A stretch of DNA of 64,000 nucleotides from an uncultured Oscillibacter sp. (lineage in GTDB: Bacteria; Bacillota; Clostridia; Oscillospirales; Oscillospiraceae), in assembly GCF_900546705.1 (NCBI RefSeq), contig NZ_URDP01000002.1, positions 1 through 64,000 of the forward strand, given 5' to 3'. Below, piece after piece: positions 23,055-31,972 of the stretch. The notes below the pieces were generated by a model, which did not search any database, was not told the origin of the DNA, and worked only from the letters and a program-made list of their open reading frames with translations. Position numbers and translations under genes: made by a program. How positions within the stretch are numbered: the first letter of the stretch is position 1; the number at the start of each line of letters is the position of its first letter.

Positions 23055-23090
23055 AGCGTCCGTCTCCGCAGGGAGACGGACGCTTCTTCA
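23055..23090 (+). terminator. Terminator of the two-component operon
   Basis: AGCGTCCGTCTCC pairs with GGAGACGGACGCT, followed by TCTT. Confidence 0.85.
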
Positions 23091-23205
23091 TGGAAATTAA
23101 CGGTTTCTTTATGAGAGATCGGTTATTTTTATCAAAGTTGAAACTTATATGAAGGATTCTTTAACAGCCGCGCCGCATAAAATCTGCTATCTTATGATAC
23201 AGAGA

Positions 23206-23222
23206 TTGACCTGCCAGGTCAA
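23206..23222. promoter_or_regulatory. Perfect palindrome TTGACCTG-C-CAGGTCAA, probable operator
   Basis: A 17-bp palindrome (8+1+8) ends where the ribosome site of the CstA-type gene begins and lies 7 bp after a TATGAT (23193-23198). A repressor bound here would block transcription or translation. Confidence 0.6.
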
Positions 23223-23241
23223 AAAAGGAGTGTGTGTGTTA

Positions 23242-24750
23242 ATGGCAACCTTTATCCTGGGTCTTGTGATCCTCTTCGTGGGCGCCGCCATCTACGGCAA
23301 GTTCTGCGAAAAGGTCTTCGGACCCGACGACCGGGAGACTCCCGCCTACTCCAAGCAGGACGGCGTGGACTACGTTCCCATGAGAGGCTGGAAGAACAGC
23401 CTCATCAACCTGCTGAACATCGCAGGCACCGGCCCCATCTTCGGGCCCATCCAGGGCATCCTCTTCGGGCCCATCGCGTTTATCACCATCCCCATCGGCA
23501 ACGTCATCGGCGGCGCCATGCACGACTATTTTTCCGGCATGATCTGCCTGCGTGACGGCGGCACCCAGATGTCCTCCATGATCCGCAAGTACTCCAACGG
23601 CGTGATCTACAAGGTGTACAACGTGTTTGTGTGCCTGCTGCTGCTGTTGGTGGGCGCCGTGTTCATCTACACCCCCGGCGACATTGCCGCCACCCAGGTG
23701 TTCCACTTCTCCGGCCTCGCCACCGATCCCACCACCTGGATCATCTACGGTGCCATCTTTGTCTACTACCTGATCGCCACCGTGTTCCCCATCGACGCCA
23801 TCATCGGCAAGATCTACCCCATCTTCGGCGCCATTTTGATGTTCTCCGCCATCGGCGTGTTCATCGGCCTGTTTGTCCACGGCTATCCCCTGCTGAACGT
23901 GTGGGATGACTGGCAGGGCGTTGCCTTCCAGGCCTTCCAGACGGTGGACGGCGAGAACGTCCCCTTCAGCTACGGTGAGTACTTCGCCTCCGGCCACTTC
24001 CTGCCCGTGTTCTTCGTGACCGTGGCCTGCGGCATCCTCTCCGGCTTCCACTCCACCCAGACGGCCATCATCTCCCGCACCATGAAGAGCGAGCGTCAGG
24101 GCCGCATGACCTTCTACAACATGATGATCCTGGAGGGCTTCATCGCCATGGTCTGGGCCGCTGCCGCCATGGGCATCTACAACCTGGGCCTGCAGGCCGC
24201 CAATGCCAGCGCCACCGCTACCGTGGGCGCTGTCTGCCGGGACATCCTGGGCAACGTGGGCGGCGTCATCGCTCTGGTGGGCATCATCGTGCTGCCCATC
24301 ACCTCCGGTGATACGGCGCTGCGTGGCCTGCGTCTGACCATCTCCGAGTCTTTGCACATCGACCAGAGCACCAACAGCAAGCGTCTGACCCTGTCCGCCA
24401 TCATCTTCGCCCTGGTGGCCGTGATCCTGGTGTACGCCAAGATGGACGCCAACGGCTTCAATGTTCTGTGGCGCTACTTCGCCTGGTCCAACCAGACCCT
24501 GTCCCTGTTCGCGTTCCTGGCCATCACGGTGTGGATGTTTGAAAACGGCAAGAGCAAGTTCGCCTGGGTTCCCCTGATCCCCGGTGCCTTCTATGCCTTC
24601 ATCACCGTCACCTACATCATGAACGCCAAGATCGGCTTCAACCTTCCCTGGGGCGCTGCGTACGGCATCGGCATTGCCGCCGCCGTGGCGTATGTCGCTG
24701 TGATCGTCTGGTACGGCAACAGCCGTTCCAAGCGCCTGGCCAGAAAGTAA
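23242..24750 (+). CDS. CstA-family carbon starvation/pyruvate-peptide transporter
   Basis: 502 residues with about 13-15 membrane helices. It starts MATFILGLVILFVGAAIYGKF. CstA hallmarks include YVPMRGWKNSLINLLNIAGT GPIFGPIQGILFGP, ADYF-type HDYFSGM, and GFHSTQTAIISRTMKSERQG. It belongs to the short clade found in anaerobes; characterised members import pyruvate or peptides. The ATG at 23242 follows AAAAGGAG by 11 bases. Codon choice here is unusually uniform (many C-ending codons), suggesting high expression. It has its own control region with a perfect palindrome and is convergent with a LysR gene. Confidence 0.88.
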   Translation: MATFILGLVILFVGAAIYGKFCEKVFGPDDRETPAYSKQDGVDYVPMRGWKNSLINLLNIAGTGPIFGPIQGILFGPIAFITIPIGNVIGGAMHDYFSGMICLRDGGTQMSSMIRKYSNGVIYKVYNVFVCLLLLLVGAVFIYTPGDIAATQVFHFSGLATDPTTWIIYGAIFVYYLIATVFPIDAIIGKIYPIFGAILMFSAIGVFIGLFVHGYPLLNVWDDWQGVAFQAFQTVDGENVPFSYGEYFASGHFLPVFFVTVACGILSGFHSTQTAIISRTMKSERQGRMTFYNMMILEGFIAMVWAAAAMGIYNLGLQAANASATATVGAVCRDILGNVGGVIALVGIIVLPITSGDTALRGLRLTISESLHIDQSTNSKRLTLSAIIFALVAVILVYAKMDANGFNVLWRYFAWSNQTLSLFAFLAITVWMFENGKSKFAWVPLIPGAFYAFITVTYIMNAKIGFNLPWGAAYGIGIAAAVAYVAVIVWYGNSRSKRLARK

Positions 24751-24779
24751 CTTGCTTGCAATTCCCCTTTCTCTTTTTC

Positions 24780-24803
24780 GGCCCGCCGCACCTGCGGCGG
24801 GCC
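24780..24803 (+). terminator. Hairpin after the CstA-type gene
   Basis: GGCCCGCCGC pairs with GCGGCGGGCC (loop ACCT). It lacks a T-tract; the stronger terminator follows at 24819. Confidence 0.5.
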
Positions 24804-24818
24804 ACCCTCATTTCAGGC

Positions 24819-24859
24819 AAAAAAACGGGAGAAGGCAGATGCCTTCTCCCGTTTCTTTA
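24819..24859. terminator. Bidirectional terminator between CstA-type and LysR genes
   Basis: AAAAAACGGGAGAAGGC, AGAT, GCCTTCTCCCGTTTCTTT serves both converging genes. Confidence 0.85.
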
Positions 24860-25753
24860 TTTTTGACACGCCCCGGCCCGGTCCAGCCCCTCCACATACT
24901 CCTGCACGTAGCGCATGAAATTGCGGGTCATGGGGGAGGCGGATTTCATCTGGGGCACGCCCATGCCCAGCATCCGGTACTGAGCCGGCTCCATGGGCAG
25001 CGCCACGGCGTCGTTGGGGTAGTTGCGCAGCAGCAGCTCCGAGAGGATGGACACGCCCAGCCCCTTGGCCACCAGCGAGATGATGGCGTAGTCGCTGCAC
25101 GCGGAAAACCGGATTTCCGGCTGGCGGGGCAGCTGCTCGAGGATGTCGTGAACCTCGCCGTCATAGCCCGGCATGGGCATGATGAAGGGCTCGTCCAAAA
25201 ACGCCGCCAGGGGCATCCTCTCCCCCTGGGCCAGAGGGTGCTCCGGGGGCACCAGGGCCAGCATCCGGTCCCGGCACAGGGGCAGCCACTCGTAGTTGCG
25301 GCCCTCGCCGCCGGCGTAGAGGCACAGATCCGCCTCCCGGCGGTCCATGGCGCCCTCGATGATGTCGGTGCCGCCCTCGATGATCTGGATTTCCACATTG
25401 GGATAGTCCTTCTGGAACAGGGCGATGATGCCCGGCAGCCAGTAGGTGGCCACGCTGGGGTAGGCGGCGATGCGGATGCAGCCGATGTCGGCGCCCTTGA
25501 TCTTGGCGATGTTCTGCTCCAGCGACTCATTGGTCCGCAGCAGCTGGCGGATGATGGGCAGAAGCATCTCCCCCTCCGTGTTGGGCAGGATGCCTGCGGA
25601 GGTGCGCACCATCAGGGGAAAGCCCACCTCGTCCTCCAGGGACTGCATCATGTGGCTGATGCCGGACTGGGTGTAGCCCAGCTCCTCTGCGGCCTTGGAC
25701 AAGCTGCCCAGCTCCACGGCCCGCACAAACGCCTCGTATTTACGAATATTCAT
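24857..25753 (-). CDS. LysR-family transcriptional regulator
   Basis: 298 residues. The N-terminal winged helix has MNIRKYEAFVRAVELGSLSK AAEELGYTQSGISHMMQSLE, and the periplasmic-binding-like effector domain begins near residue 90 (GCIRIAAYPSVATYWLPGII). The ATG at 25753 follows GGAGGAGG by 7 bases. It is convergent with the CstA-type gene, so a regulatory link is possible but not shown. The effector is unknown. Confidence 0.92.
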   Translation of the reverse strand: MNIRKYEAFVRAVELGSLSKAAEELGYTQSGISHMMQSLEDEVGFPLMVRTSAGILPNTEGEMLLPIIRQLLRTNESLEQNIAKIKGADIGCIRIAAYPSVATYWLPGIIALFQKDYPNVEIQIIEGGTDIIEGAMDRREADLCLYAGGEGRNYEWLPLCRDRMLALVPPEHPLAQGERMPLAAFLDEPFIMPMPGYDGEVHDILEQLPRQPEIRFSACSDYAIISLVAKGLGVSILSELLLRNYPNDAVALPMEPAQYRMLGMGVPQMKSASPMTRNFMRYVQEYVEGLDRAGACQK

Positions 25754-25990
25754 GTTCAAGCCTCCTCCGCCGCCGCAGGTGTCCGGGCGCCTGCATGTGA
25801 TTATTGCATGGCCGTCATGAAAAACCGGACATTCTCGAATATCTGATTTTATGGTACAGTATTCGTAAAGAAAAGGCAAGGAAATTCTCTTCCACACAGC
25901 GGAATTTTGGGAAACCGCCCCCGCTCCGCCGCCTTTTGGACACTTCCCGGGATTTGACAGGGTCCCGGGGCAACGGTTGTCCGCCCTGAA

Positions 25991-26027
25991 AAAAACGCGC
26001 CGCTGCATGCAGCGGCGCATTTTTTTA
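25991..26027 (-). terminator. Terminator of the apbE-AAA operon
   Basis: The perfect 22-bp palindrome GCGCCGCTGCATGCAGCGGCGC (25997-26018) has an A-tract on one side and T7 on the other, so it can work in both directions. The spacer 25754-25990 shows only AT-rich upstream DNA of the LysR gene. Confidence 0.8.
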
Positions 26028-27161
26028 TTCTCCCGGGGGCTCCGGCAGCGGCTCCTCCCCGGCGGCAGCGCGCACATCCTGGGGCAGGATCTCCGTCAGG
26101 GCCTGCCAGTCCACATCCTGCGCCGACGCAAGCCGGTTGGCCTGGCAGACCAGGATTTTTTCAAACAGGTTCCGCACGCCCCGGGCGTTGCCGAAGGACA
26201 CGCCGTCCCGGTTCTCCCGCTCGATCAGCTGCCGCACCAGGGCCTCCGCGTCGCCGCAGAGGGTGTAGCACCCCTTGCGGCACAGTCCCCGGAAGATGGC
26301 GGTCAGCTCGTCGGCGGAGTAGTCGTCAAAGTGCAAAAAGCGGTTGAAGCGGGACTCCAGGCCCGGGTTGGAGCGGATGAACTCCCCCATCAGGTCGTCG
26401 TAGCCGGCCACGATGACCACCAGGTCGTCCCGGTGGTCCTCCATGGCCTTGAGGATGGTGTCGATGGCCTCCTGGCCGAAGTCGTTTTCGCCGCTTCCCC
26501 GGAGGGCGTAGGCCTCGTCCACGAACAGCACGCCGCCCAGGGCCTTTTCAATGACCTTGGCGGTTTTCAGGGCCGTCTGGCCCACGTACCCGGCCACCAG
26601 GCCGCTGCGGTCCACCTCCACCAGCTGTCCCTTGGACAAAATGCCCAGGCTCCGGTAAATGCGGGCCATGAGCCGGGCCACGGTGGTCTTGCCAGTGCCC
26701 GGGTTGCCGGAGAACACCATGTGCAGGCTCAGCTCCGTCACCGGCAGCTGGTTCTGCCGGCGCAGCTGGTGCACCCGCACCAGGTTCACAAGGTCCCTTA
26801 CCTCCCGTTTCACCGCCGCAAGGCCGATATAGCCGTCCAGCTCCGCCAGAAGGTCGTCCATGGACTCCGGGGGCGCCTGTTCCGCCCGGGATGTGTCCTG
26901 CTCTCCGGACGCATCCTTTGCCGGTTCTTTCTTCTCCGGCCCGGTCTGGCCCCCGGACGGGGCCTTCTTCCCGGACGCCTCTCCGGCGCCGGAATCCTCC
27001 CCGGTCCCGGGCTTTCTCTCCCCGGTGCCGGACGGCGCGGCCGCCCCGTCGCCCCAGAAGTCCGTTCCCATGCGCCGCAGATCCCGCTCCGTCATGGAGC
27101 GGATCAGCTCCATCTGCCGCAGGATGATGGCATCCTTGGCCTCACGTTCCCGTCTGTCCAT
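26025..27161 (-). CDS. AAA+ ATPase, SpoVK/CbbX type
   Basis: 378 residues. A helical N-terminal region of about 35 residues leads to a disordered Gly/Pro/Glu linker (40-100). The CbbX/SpoVK-type AAA+ module starts at LLAELDGYIGLAAVKREVRD. Walker A is GNPGTGKT (152-159), Walker B GGVLFVDEAY (209-218), and an arginine-finger region follows (SNPGLESRFNRFLHFDDYSA). Family members remodel protein complexes (Rubisco activation, spore formation). It overlaps the Gx-transporter gene by 20 bp and is the last gene of the apbE operon. The substrate is unknown. Confidence 0.85.
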   Translation of the reverse strand: MDRREREAKDAIILRQMELIRSMTERDLRRMGTDFWGDGAAAPSGTGERKPGTGEDSGAGEASGKKAPSGGQTGPEKKEPAKDASGEQDTSRAEQAPPESMDDLLAELDGYIGLAAVKREVRDLVNLVRVHQLRRQNQLPVTELSLHMVFSGNPGTGKTTVARLMARIYRSLGILSKGQLVEVDRSGLVAGYVGQTALKTAKVIEKALGGVLFVDEAYALRGSGENDFGQEAIDTILKAMEDHRDDLVVIVAGYDDLMGEFIRSNPGLESRFNRFLHFDDYSADELTAIFRGLCRKGCYTLCGDAEALVRQLIERENRDGVSFGNARGVRNLFEKILVCQANRLASAQDVDWQALTEILPQDVRAAAGEEPLPEPPGE

Positions 27162-27681
27162 GGTTGACCTCCCTCATCAGGTTTGTGTGGCCCAGCGCCC
27201 GGAACAAACACGCGGCCACCAGTCCCGTCAGCGCCCCGGTAATCAGCGATACGCCCAGCAAAATGGGCAGATAGTAAAGGGGCGCGGTGTTGCCCAGCGT
27301 CAGTACTGCCGCGGCCACCTGCCCGCCGTTGTGGGCAGCGGCGCCGCCCACGGACACCCCGTACACCGACAGTCCCCGCAGCCGGGAGAGCAAAATCATC
27401 ACGGTCATGGCCGCTACACCGCCCATCAGGGAAAACAGCAGCGCGTTCATGTTGCCGGCAAAGAGGGCGCCCAGAGTGCACCGGGCCAGCAGAATCAAAA
27501 AGGCCTGTCCGGGCCCCAGGGCGTAGAGGGCGAACACCGTCACGATGTTGGCAAGGCCCAGCTTGATGCCGGGGATGGACACGGCCAGCGTCAGCGGCAG
27601 CTGGTTTTCCGCCACGGACAGCGCCAGGGCCAGCGTGGTCAGCACGCCGCACAGCGTCAGCTGCTTGGTAGTCAGTTTCAT
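27142..27681 (-). CDS. Gx transporter/heptaprenyl diphosphate synthase component I-like membrane protein
   Basis: 179 residues, five to six membrane helices, with the signature IPGIKLGLANIVTVFALYAL G near residue 36 and GNMNALLFSLMGG. The family is annotated both as Gx transporter and as heptaprenyl synthase component I. Members commonly sit beside NusG-II and ApbE genes in electron-transfer loci, and this gene does so here: it lies 10 bp after the NusG-II gene. A direct role in quinone synthesis is not supported, because no component II gene is nearby. Confidence 0.85.
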   Translation of the reverse strand: MKLTTKQLTLCGVLTTLALALSVAENQLPLTLAVSIPGIKLGLANIVTVFALYALGPGQAFLILLARCTLGALFAGNMNALLFSLMGGVAAMTVMILLSRLRGLSVYGVSVGGAAAHNGGQVAAAVLTLGNTAPLYYLPILLGVSLITGALTGLVAACLFRALGHTNLMREVNHGQTGT

Positions 27682-27691
27682 GGCGTGCCTC

Positions 27692-28096
27692 CTATCCGAT
27701 CATCGCGTCCAGGCCCTGGTCCTGGGCGCCGCCCACCAGCCGGACCACCACCCGGGCGGGCAGGCAGACAATGCTCTGGCCGCTGCGGGAGATGTGCCCT
27801 GTGTGGACGCAGTCCTGGGTGGGACAGTCGGAGGACTCCACCCACACCTCGCTGTCCGTGAACAGGATGGTCAGGGTGTAGCCGTTGGACTGGACGGTGT
27901 GCTCTGTGGGGCTCAGCCCCGCCAGGGGCACCGTCAGCTCCGTGACGCCGTCCACGGACACCACGGCCTCCAGAGCGCCGCCTGCTGCGCCGGCGGGCCG
28001 CCACACGAGCCACGCGCACGCCACCGCCAGCACCACCACGGCGGCGGCCACCACGCCGTCCAGGGGGCGGGGCCGCAATTCAGGAAACCGTCTCAT
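27692..28096 (-). CDS. Membrane-anchored NusG domain II protein
   Basis: 134 residues. One N-terminal membrane helix (about 13-32) is followed by an exported NusG-II-like domain with the conserved CPTQDCVHTGHISRSGQSIV CLPARV pattern. The three cysteines are typical of this family, which is found with ApbE and flavin-linked membrane proteins. It overlaps apbE by 17 bp, so the two are translationally coupled. It has nothing to do with transcription elongation despite the domain name. Confidence 0.88.
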   Translation of the reverse strand: MRRFPELRPRPLDGVVAAAVVVLAVACAWLVWRPAGAAGGALEAVVSVDGVTELTVPLAGLSPTEHTVQSNGYTLTILFTDSEVWVESSDCPTQDCVHTGHISRSGQSIVCLPARVVVRLVGGAQDQGLDAMIG

Positions 28097-29159
28097 AGGT
28101 GTAGTTTCCCTCCGCGGCGGCGGTAAAGCGGTCGGCCAGCCCCGCCGTCACGCTCACATGGCCGTCCTGGTCCACCAGCACCATTTCAAAGTCGCACACG
28201 CCGGAGCGCCAGAACTCCAACGCCTTGTCCCGGCCCATGACGAACAGGGCGGTGGACAGGGCGTCGCACATGGTGCCGTTGCCCGCCTCGTCGTCGGCCA
28301 CCACCGTCACGCTCACAAGGCCGCTTTCGGCGGGGTACCCGGTGGCGGGGTCGATGATGTGGTGGTAGATCTTGCCGTCCTGCTCAAAGTAGCGCTCATA
28401 GCTGCCGGAGGTGACGGCAAAGGAATCGGTCAGCTCCAGGAGGCCCACGGTGGCGTCGGCATTATCGGGGTCGGCGGGGTCCTGGATGCCCACCCGCCAG
28501 GCCGAGCCGTCGGCCTTGCTGCCCCAGGCCAGCACGTTGCCGCCCAGCGACACGATGCCCCGGGGGACCTCCTGCTCCCGGAAGATGCCGGCCACCCGGT
28601 CGGCGGCGTAGCCCTTGGCGATGCCGCCCAGATCGATGGCCGTGCCCGGGTCCAGGCTGGCGTTTTCGTAGCCGGAGGAGGCGCTGGACTTTCCGGAAAG
28701 ATGTACGTGCTCCATGCCCACGCACGAGAGCAGCCCGTCCAGCTGGGATTGGTCGGGCACCTGGTAGTGGTCGGTGGTAAAGCCCCAGGCGGTGACCACC
28801 GGTGCGATGGTGATGTCGAAGGCGCCGCCGGTGAGGTTGGTATAGGTACCGGCGGTCTGGATCAGGTTGCAGATCTCCTCGCCCACGGGCACCATCTTCC
28901 CCTCGGCACTGTTGAGGAGGCTCACTTTGCTGGCCTCGTTGGTGCGGGAGAGAAGGCTGTCCAGCCGATAGATCTCCTCCTCGGCATCGCCGGCGGCCTT
29001 GTCCGCGTTCTCGCCGTAGACACTGAGCACCATGGCGGTGTCCATGGCAAACACCTCCCGCCGGACCGGCTGGTCCTCAGCGGAGGGCTGGTCGGTGGAA
29101 GCGCAGCCGGCGGCAAAGAGCATGCAGGCAGCCAGACAAAATACGGCAATCCGTTTCAT
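28080..29159 (-). CDS. apbE: FAD:protein FMN transferase lipoprotein (ApbE)
   Basis: 359 residues. The N-terminus is a lipoprotein signal with lipobox FAAGC, so the enzyme faces outside. It transfers FMN from FAD to a Thr in a S(T)GA[ST]-type motif of target flavoproteins. Family motifs are present: AMDTAMVLSVYG, GGAFDITIAPVV, DLGGIAKGYAADR, SLGGNVLAWG, and the Mg-binding end HHIIDPATGYPAES followed by DALSTALFVMG. It leads a four-gene operon with the NusG-II and Gx proteins. The start follows GAGGAA. The promoter is at 29205-29233. Confidence 0.93.
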   Translation of the reverse strand: MKRIAVFCLAACMLFAAGCASTDQPSAEDQPVRREVFAMDTAMVLSVYGENADKAAGDAEEEIYRLDSLLSRTNEASKVSLLNSAEGKMVPVGEEICNLIQTAGTYTNLTGGAFDITIAPVVTAWGFTTDHYQVPDQSQLDGLLSCVGMEHVHLSGKSSASSGYENASLDPGTAIDLGGIAKGYAADRVAGIFREQEVPRGIVSLGGNVLAWGSKADGSAWRVGIQDPADPDNADATVGLLELTDSFAVTSGSYERYFEQDGKIYHHIIDPATGYPAESGLVSVTVVADDEAGNGTMCDALSTALFVMGRDKALEFWRSGVCDFEMVLVDQDGHVSVTAGLADRFTAAAEGNYTYETVS

Positions 29160-29204
29160 AGAACATTTCCTCGTATTTCTTCAGGAATTTGACACAATAA
29201 ATAT

Positions 29205-29233
29205 AGTATAGCACGCCTGCGGCGCCACCACAA
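29205..29233 (-). promoter_or_regulatory. Sigma-A promoter of the apbE operon
   Basis: TTGTGG (29228-29233), 17 bp, TATACT (29205-29210), read on the minus strand. Confidence 0.75.
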
Positions 29234-29268
29234 CAAAAATCCGCGGAATCCGTGGAAGCAGGTTTTCC

Positions 29269-29297
29269 TTGCAAAGCGGGCGAAAATCTGCTATACT
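29269..29297 (+). promoter_or_regulatory. Sigma-A promoter of the 29372 gene
   Basis: TTGCAA (29269-29274), 17 bp, TATACT (29292-29297). Confidence 0.8.
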
Positions 29298-29371
29298 ATA
29301 TAAGAATGTCGGCAAAAGTGTACTTTTGTCTGGCGAAATCATGAAATGAACCCTTGGAGGTCGTCATTGAA

Positions 29372-30136
29372 ATGCCGAAGAATTCAAACAATCAGCCCAA
29401 GCCGGTGAAGGGAACGCAGACCATGAACGGAGCCATGAAGCTGTTCCTGGCCGGTCTGGTAGCGGAGCTGTACCTTCTGGCAATCCGCCGCTTCTATGTC
29501 ACCGGCACGGCAGTGCAGATGATTGCCTGGTTTGACTATTTGCTCTATTTTGCCGCAGCGGGCGGCGTGATCTTCCTGGTGGGCGCAGCTTTGGGCCTTG
29601 CCTGGCGGAAGGACCGGAAAAAGCGGACGCCGGCGTGGTACGTGGCCGGTGCAGGCGCGTTTTTGGGCATCGCCTCGGGACTGATCCGCCTGTTCAATGC
29701 CCCGGCCGTCTCTCTTTTGACGGTGGTGGTGTTCGTGGTGATGCTGCTGGGCATCCTCTGGCAGCTCTACGACCGGGAGTGCGCCTACGCATTGACCATT
29801 CTGGGTCTGAGCCTGGTGGTACTGTGGGTGTGCCGCCGGGAGATGGCCAGCATGTACCTGGGCACCTACGTGCGGGTGATCGCCGTGGTGTATATCCTGC
29901 TGCTGGCCGTGGTGGCGCTGCTGGCCCGCCGGGCCGACCGGAAGAACGGCATGCTGGGCTCGGTGCAGGTGCTGCCCGAGACGGCGGACATTCTGCCGGT
30001 ATACGTGGCCTGCGGTCTGTCCGCGGTGGCCATGGTCATCGCCCTCATCAGCGCCACCGCCGCCTACTACGCCATGTGGGGCCTGGGACTGGTGGTGTTC
30101 GCCCTGGCTGTGTACTACACAGTCAAGCAGCTTTGA
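29372..30136 (+). CDS. Hypothetical polytopic membrane protein
   Basis: 254 residues, not recognised. There are about seven hydrophobic segments (22-38, 48-72, 85-100, 108-125, 130-148, 158-178, 208-250), basic loops and a short polar N-terminus (MPKNSNNQPKPVKGTQ). No transporter or enzyme motif is visible. It has its own promoter and terminator, so it is monocistronic. The ATG at 29372 follows TTGGAGG by 11 bases. Confidence 0.75.
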   Translation: MPKNSNNQPKPVKGTQTMNGAMKLFLAGLVAELYLLAIRRFYVTGTAVQMIAWFDYLLYFAAAGGVIFLVGAALGLAWRKDRKKRTPAWYVAGAGAFLGIASGLIRLFNAPAVSLLTVVVFVVMLLGILWQLYDRECAYALTILGLSLVVLWVCRREMASMYLGTYVRVIAVVYILLLAVVALLARRADRKNGMLGSVQVLPETADILPVYVACGLSAVAMVIALISATAAYYAMWGLGLVVFALAVYYTVKQL

Positions 30137-30154
30137 TTTTGCTCCGGCAGACAT

Positions 30155-30187
30155 AAAAAGAGACCGCTTACGCGGTCTCTTTTTTTA
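30155..30187. terminator. Bidirectional terminator
   Basis: AAAAAGAGACCGC, short loop, GCGGTCTCTTTTTTT, between converging genes. Confidence 0.88.
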
Positions 30188-31960
30188 TCCGGTGTAGTGC
30201 TGGTAGATGCTCCGGTGGGCGGAGGTGAACTCTCCCAGCTCGATGTCCATGCCGATCTCGAAGGCCCGGTCCCAGGGGAAGCGGTAGTTGCCCAGCAGCA
30301 CGCTGCCCCAGCCCACGCGGCCGTCACCGGAGGACGGGTGGGCCGTCACGATCATATTGCTGGACTCCAGGTTCCGGATCACCGGCTGCGTGCACGCCTC
30401 CATCTCCCGCTCCAACATCTGGCGGATGGCGTCGCGGTCCGTGTCCGGCTGCCAGAAGTTGTCGGGGTTGGCGCCCAGGTCGCTGCGGATATAGGTGAGC
30501 AGCTTGTCCCGGACGATGTTCTTGTAGCAAAAATCCTTGAGGATGCTGTCGGCCAGGGTCCTGGCAAAGGCCCGGTTCTCCGCGTCCGAGGGCGTCCCCG
30601 CCTCCAGCCGGGCATAGCGGGCCACACCGTGGCTGAGCGCAGTGCCGGTGACGATGGCCATGTCCAGAAAGCCTGCATAGCTCAAAAGACCGCCCAGCTC
30701 CGTCTGCTCCGTGAGCATCTCATGAAACGCCGTGCCGTAGCGGCCGTTGCCTGCGTCGATCACGATCACCGGCTGTCCCTGGAGCTGGCACCGGCGCAGA
30801 TCCGCCGTCAGCCCATTGCAGTAGTTCTGGGCCGCGGCCTCGTCCTGGGGCTGGGTCAGCACCAGGATCTGCAATTGGCCGTCGGGGGACTCCTGCAAAT
30901 CGAAAAAGTCGAAGTGCTCGGCCATGATCTCCGTCAGGGGCTTGTAGTCGTACTCGCAGGCGGGCTGGTCCTCCGTGCCGCCGTAGTAGCGGACGGCGGC
31001 GGTGGCCCCCTGCCAGTCCTGCTCGTCCAGGTAGAGCCGGGTGACGGCCTTGAAGGCCAGATCGTCCACGCCGGAGAGCACCGCGTCCCCCTGGCGCAGC
31101 AGGCTTTGCAGATAGGCGATCTCGTTTTTCTGGATGCTGTCCTCCTGAGAGGAGTCGTCGATGCCGATGAGCACGTGGAAGTTCCCGTAGCCCTCGCCGG
31201 ACACTGTCTCCATCATCTGGCCGGTGAGCTCCAGCTTCCGGGACCGGGCGCTCAGGTACTCCTCCACTTCCCACTCCTGCAAATCAAACTCCGCCAGGGG
31301 CAGCTCCACGCCGTCGCTGCCCAGCCGGTAGTCGGACTCGATGTTCTCCACCGTCAGCGCATCCCCCTCCAGCACGGGCCTGCCGGCCATGCCGTAGGAC
31401 CGCAGGGCGTTGTAGCCGTCCAGGTCCCAGTGGTCGTAGCCTACGGTGGGGGCCAGGCGCATAACGCTGTCCAGCAGCCACACCTGGTTGTTCTCGTCCC
31501 GGGCCAGAACCTCCAGCAGCGACGAGAGCAGCTCCGGCTCGGTGAGGGAGGTCCCGTCGGAGAGGGTGACGGCCTCATGGGTCCACATGGACCGGGAGTT
31601 GACCAGTCCGCCGGAGAGCAGCTGATCCATGGACAGGATATACCGGTCGCAGCCGGATTCCTCCTGGGAGAGCACCCACTCGTAGAGGGCGGCCCGGTCG
31701 CCGTACTGGGTGCCGTTTTCGTTGGTGGGCTGACCCTGGAGGCATGTGCGGTAGTCGTCCGCCGGGGGCATCTGCAAATCGTAGCCCAGGGAACGGGCCA
31801 GATACTCCACCCGCTCCACGTTGTCCGGCCGGTCGTCCAGGGGCACGTAGGCCACCTGGGGGCCGCTGACGGGCTCCTCCCCGGTGTAGACGGTCCGGGA
31901 CTGGGCGCAGCCGGTCAGCAGCGCACCGGCCAGGGCCGCGGCCAGGATTCTCTTTTTCAT
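30185..31960 (-). CDS. DUF4127 family lipoprotein
   Basis: 591 residues. A lipoprotein signal (MKKRILAAALAGALLTGCAQ, lipobox LTGC) leads into a DUF4127 domain covering the rest: VAYVPLDDRPDNVERVEYLA RSLGYDLQMPP, LSMDQLLSGGLVNSRSMW, VLIGIDDSSQEDSIQKNEIA, and VIVIDAGNGRYGTAFHEML. The family occurs in Firmicutes and its function is unknown; the acidic DD and NGR motifs hint at a metal-dependent hydrolase fold. The ATG at 31960 follows AAAGGAGG. It follows ybaB across a terminator. Confidence 0.85.
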   Translation of the reverse strand: MKKRILAAALAGALLTGCAQSRTVYTGEEPVSGPQVAYVPLDDRPDNVERVEYLARSLGYDLQMPPADDYRTCLQGQPTNENGTQYGDRAALYEWVLSQEESGCDRYILSMDQLLSGGLVNSRSMWTHEAVTLSDGTSLTEPELLSSLLEVLARDENNQVWLLDSVMRLAPTVGYDHWDLDGYNALRSYGMAGRPVLEGDALTVENIESDYRLGSDGVELPLAEFDLQEWEVEEYLSARSRKLELTGQMMETVSGEGYGNFHVLIGIDDSSQEDSIQKNEIAYLQSLLRQGDAVLSGVDDLAFKAVTRLYLDEQDWQGATAAVRYYGGTEDQPACEYDYKPLTEIMAEHFDFFDLQESPDGQLQILVLTQPQDEAAAQNYCNGLTADLRRCQLQGQPVIVIDAGNGRYGTAFHEMLTEQTELGGLLSYAGFLDMAIVTGTALSHGVARYARLEAGTPSDAENRAFARTLADSILKDFCYKNIVRDKLLTYIRSDLGANPDNFWQPDTDRDAIRQMLEREMEACTQPVIRNLESSNMIVTAHPSSGDGRVGWGSVLLGNYRFPWDRAFEIGMDIELGEFTSAHRSIYQHYTG

Positions 31961-31972
31961 GAAGCCTCCTTT

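Noticed and set aside
27142..27681. Heptaprenyl diphosphate synthase subunit
   Set aside because: Although the family carries that name, there is no component II gene, and its neighbours are ApbE and a NusG-II protein.
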